In this document: piece after piece, positions 21,876-22,870 of the stretch
How the letters are laid out: every line of letters starts with the position of its first letter
Position numbering within the stretch: the first letter of the stretch is position 1
Assembly (NCBI GenBank): GCA_900754795.1
Contig: CAAEEA010000064.1
Span: forward strand, 1 to 22,870
From: Clostridia bacterium
GTDB lineage: Bacteria > Bacillota > Clostridia > Peptostreptococcales > Anaerovoracaceae
Direction: 5' to 3'
Length of the DNA stretch: 22,870 nucleotides
Program-made: the position numbers and the translations under genes
Notes under the pieces: model-generated
The model's input: the letters and a program-made list of their open reading frames with translations, nothing else
Told to the model about the DNA's origin: nothing
The model's database searches: none

Positions 21876-22766
21876 ATGGAACTTAGGGTACTGCATTATT
21901 TTTTAGCTGTTGCAAGGGAAGAAAATTTCACAAGAGCGGCAGAGCAGCTGCATGTGACGCAGCCTACTTTATCACGGCAGATCGCCGGTCTGGAGCAGGA
22001 GCTGGGCGTGAAGCTGTTTATCCGCAGCAATCATCATATCATATTAACAAAAGAGGGTATGATTCTCAAACGCCGGGCACAGGAGATTTTATCGCTGGCG
22101 GACAAGACAAAGCGTGATTTTCTTCGAGGCGATGAAAATTTAGAAGGCGTTATATCCATAGGCAGCGGGGAATTTTTATCTACGCACATTCTGACAGATT
22201 GCATAGCCCGGTTTCGAAAAAAGCACCCGCTTGTGCGTTTTGAGGTTTACAGCGGAAACGCCGGAAATATCCGGGACCGCATCGAAAAAGGTCTTCTCGA
22301 CGCGGGTTTGATTTCCGAGCCGATTGACATCAGAAAATATAACTTCATTACGATGCCCGTAAAAGAACAGTGGGGCGCGCTGGTGAGAGACGATTCTGCT
22401 TTGGCGCGGCAAGAGTTTCTCCGTCCCCGGGATCTGTCCGGCATTCCTTTGATTTGTCCCGCAGGTGAATTTATGGAAAGCAATGTCGCAAAATGGCTGG
22501 GAGAATACGCGTCGCAAGTAAACATCATCGCAAAGGGCAACCTGCTCTATAACGAAGCCTTGCTGGCGCAAAGCAATATCGGAGCAGTCATATGTATCCG
22601 TCTGAATTGCCGCTATGACGGCCTGCGGTTTATCCCTTTTTCCCCGGATCTGACAAACGATACCGCGCTGGTCTGGAAAAAAGAGCAGATCTTTTCCGCT
22701 GCCGCGGCGGCATTTCTGGATTTTGGGAAGAAATACTTAAAAGGCATATCTAATGATGAGTTATAA
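21876..22766 (+). CDS. LysR-family transcriptional regulator
   Basis: The 296-residue protein is the normal length for the family. Residues 1-60 are the LysR winged helix-turn-helix (ELRVLHYFLAVAREENFTRAAEQLHVTQPTLSRQIAGL...LGVKLF). The rest is a periplasmic-binding-protein-like effector domain (ISIGSGEF near 90; WGALVRDDSAL near 166). GAGG lies eight bases before the ATG. It follows the aldehyde dehydrogenase gene by 17 bp in the same direction, so the two may be co-transcribed. Unlike most LysR genes it is not divergent from a neighbour inside the window. A possible insertion-sequence end begins about 20 bp after its stop, so its usual target may lie beyond or have been separated from it. 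Confidence 0.92.
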   Translation: MELRVLHYFLAVAREENFTRAAEQLHVTQPTLSRQIAGLEQELGVKLFIRSNHHIILTKEGMILKRRAQEILSLADKTKRDFLRGDENLEGVISIGSGEFLSTHILTDCIARFRKKHPLVRFEVYSGNAGNIRDRIEKGLLDAGLISEPIDIRKYNFITMPVKEQWGALVRDDSALARQEFLRPRDLSGIPLICPAGEFMESNVAKWLGEYASQVNIIAKGNLLYNEALLAQSNIGAVICIRLNCRYDGLRFIPFSPDLTNDTALVWKKEQIFSAAAAAFLDFGKKYLKGISNDEL

Positions 22767-22787
22767 GTATTAGACGATAAAAATAAG

Positions 22788-22814
22788 GCTCTATGTCAAA
22801 TGTTGGGGTAGAGC
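22788..22814. mobile_element. possible insertion-sequence terminal repeat (ISL3-like)
   Basis: The stretch opens with GGCTCTATGTCAAATGTTGG (from 22787) and contains the inverted pair GCTCTA (22788-22793)/TAGAGC (22809-22814). It resembles, from memory, the ends of ISL3-family elements. No transposase is visible because the window stops, so the assignment is tentative. Confidence 0.35.
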
Positions 22815-22818
22815 ATAA

Positions 22819-22837
22819 AAAATCAAGGGTTGATTTT
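22819..22837. repeat. short AT-rich hairpin
   Basis: AAAATCAA (22819-22826) and TTGATTTT (22830-22837) are perfect inverse complements around GGG. It abuts the terminator that follows. Confidence 0.5.
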
Positions 22838-22865
22838 CCCGGAGAGTATCTGCTCTCCGGGTTTT
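22838..22865 (+). terminator. rho-independent terminator after the LysR gene
   Basis: CCCGGAGAG (22838-22846) and CTCTCCGGG (22853-22861) form a perfect 9-bp stem with loop TATCTG, followed by TTTT. It may belong to the possible IS end rather than to LysR. Confidence 0.75.
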
Positions 22866-22870
22866 CTTCT

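Noticed and set aside
1..22870. CRISPR arrays, tRNA or rRNA genes
   Set aside because: No regularly spaced repeats and no tRNA- or rRNA-like stretches were seen on reading both strands by eye.

Overview
The window looks like chromosome from an anaerobic Gram-positive bacterium of the Clostridia, probably a gut or sediment amine-degrader. Shine-Dalgarno sequences are strong (AGGAGG-type), base composition is moderate, and the gene set is typical of strict anaerobes: corrinoid methyltransferases, a corrinoid reductive activator, a C_GCAxxG_C_C protein and a CoA-disulfide reductase with a rhodanese domain. A family-level placement (for example near Anaerovoracaceae or Eubacteriaceae) would be a guess. 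No rRNA, tRNA, CRISPR array or intact transposase gene was seen.

Layout. (1) 1-1163: a lone nitrilase-family gene with more AT-rich codon use than its neighbours, closed by two hairpins. (2) 1328-3799: a divergent redox pair, a cysteine-rich C_GCAxxG_C_C protein (-) and a CoA-disulfide reductase/rhodanese fusion (+). (3) 3828-5539 (-): a TetR regulator translationally coupled to an M20 carboxypeptidase. (4) 5588-7407 (-): a Pit phosphate transporter with its DUF47/PhoU-like partner. (5) 7546-17867 (-): the centrepiece, an apparent eight-gene operon. In transcription order it encodes two MttB-superfamily methyltransferases without pyrrolysine, a corrinoid protein, a UroD/MtaA-type methyltransferase, a MetH-activation-domain-like protein with a C-terminal cysteine cluster, a [2Fe-2S]/ASKHA corrinoid activator (RACE), a long RocB-like M20 amidohydrolase and a BCCT-type quaternary-amine transporter. 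(6) 17967-20387 (-): two regulators in one unit, PocR-AraC then an ArsR-type protein, ending at a terminator just before the methyltransferase promoter. (7) 20428-22865 (+): an aldehyde dehydrogenase diverging from the regulators, then a LysR regulator, then a sequence resembling an insertion-sequence end.

How the parts fit (inference). A quaternary or N-methylated amine, possibly acylated or peptide-linked, would enter by the BCCT carrier. If conjugated, it could be trimmed by the RocB-like M20 enzyme. One or both MttB proteins would then demethylate it onto the cob(I)alamin of the small corrinoid protein. The MtaA-like protein would pass the methyl group on, presumably to tetrahydrofolate, and the RACE protein (perhaps with the MetH-activation-like protein) would rescue oxidised cob(II)alamin. 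The adjacent PocR-AraC and ArsR-type proteins are the obvious candidate regulators, and two perfect inverted repeats lie in the operon's promoter/leader. The substrate cannot be read from the sequence. The altered aromatic box of the transporter, the hydrolase and the paired MttBs argue against assuming glycine betaine.
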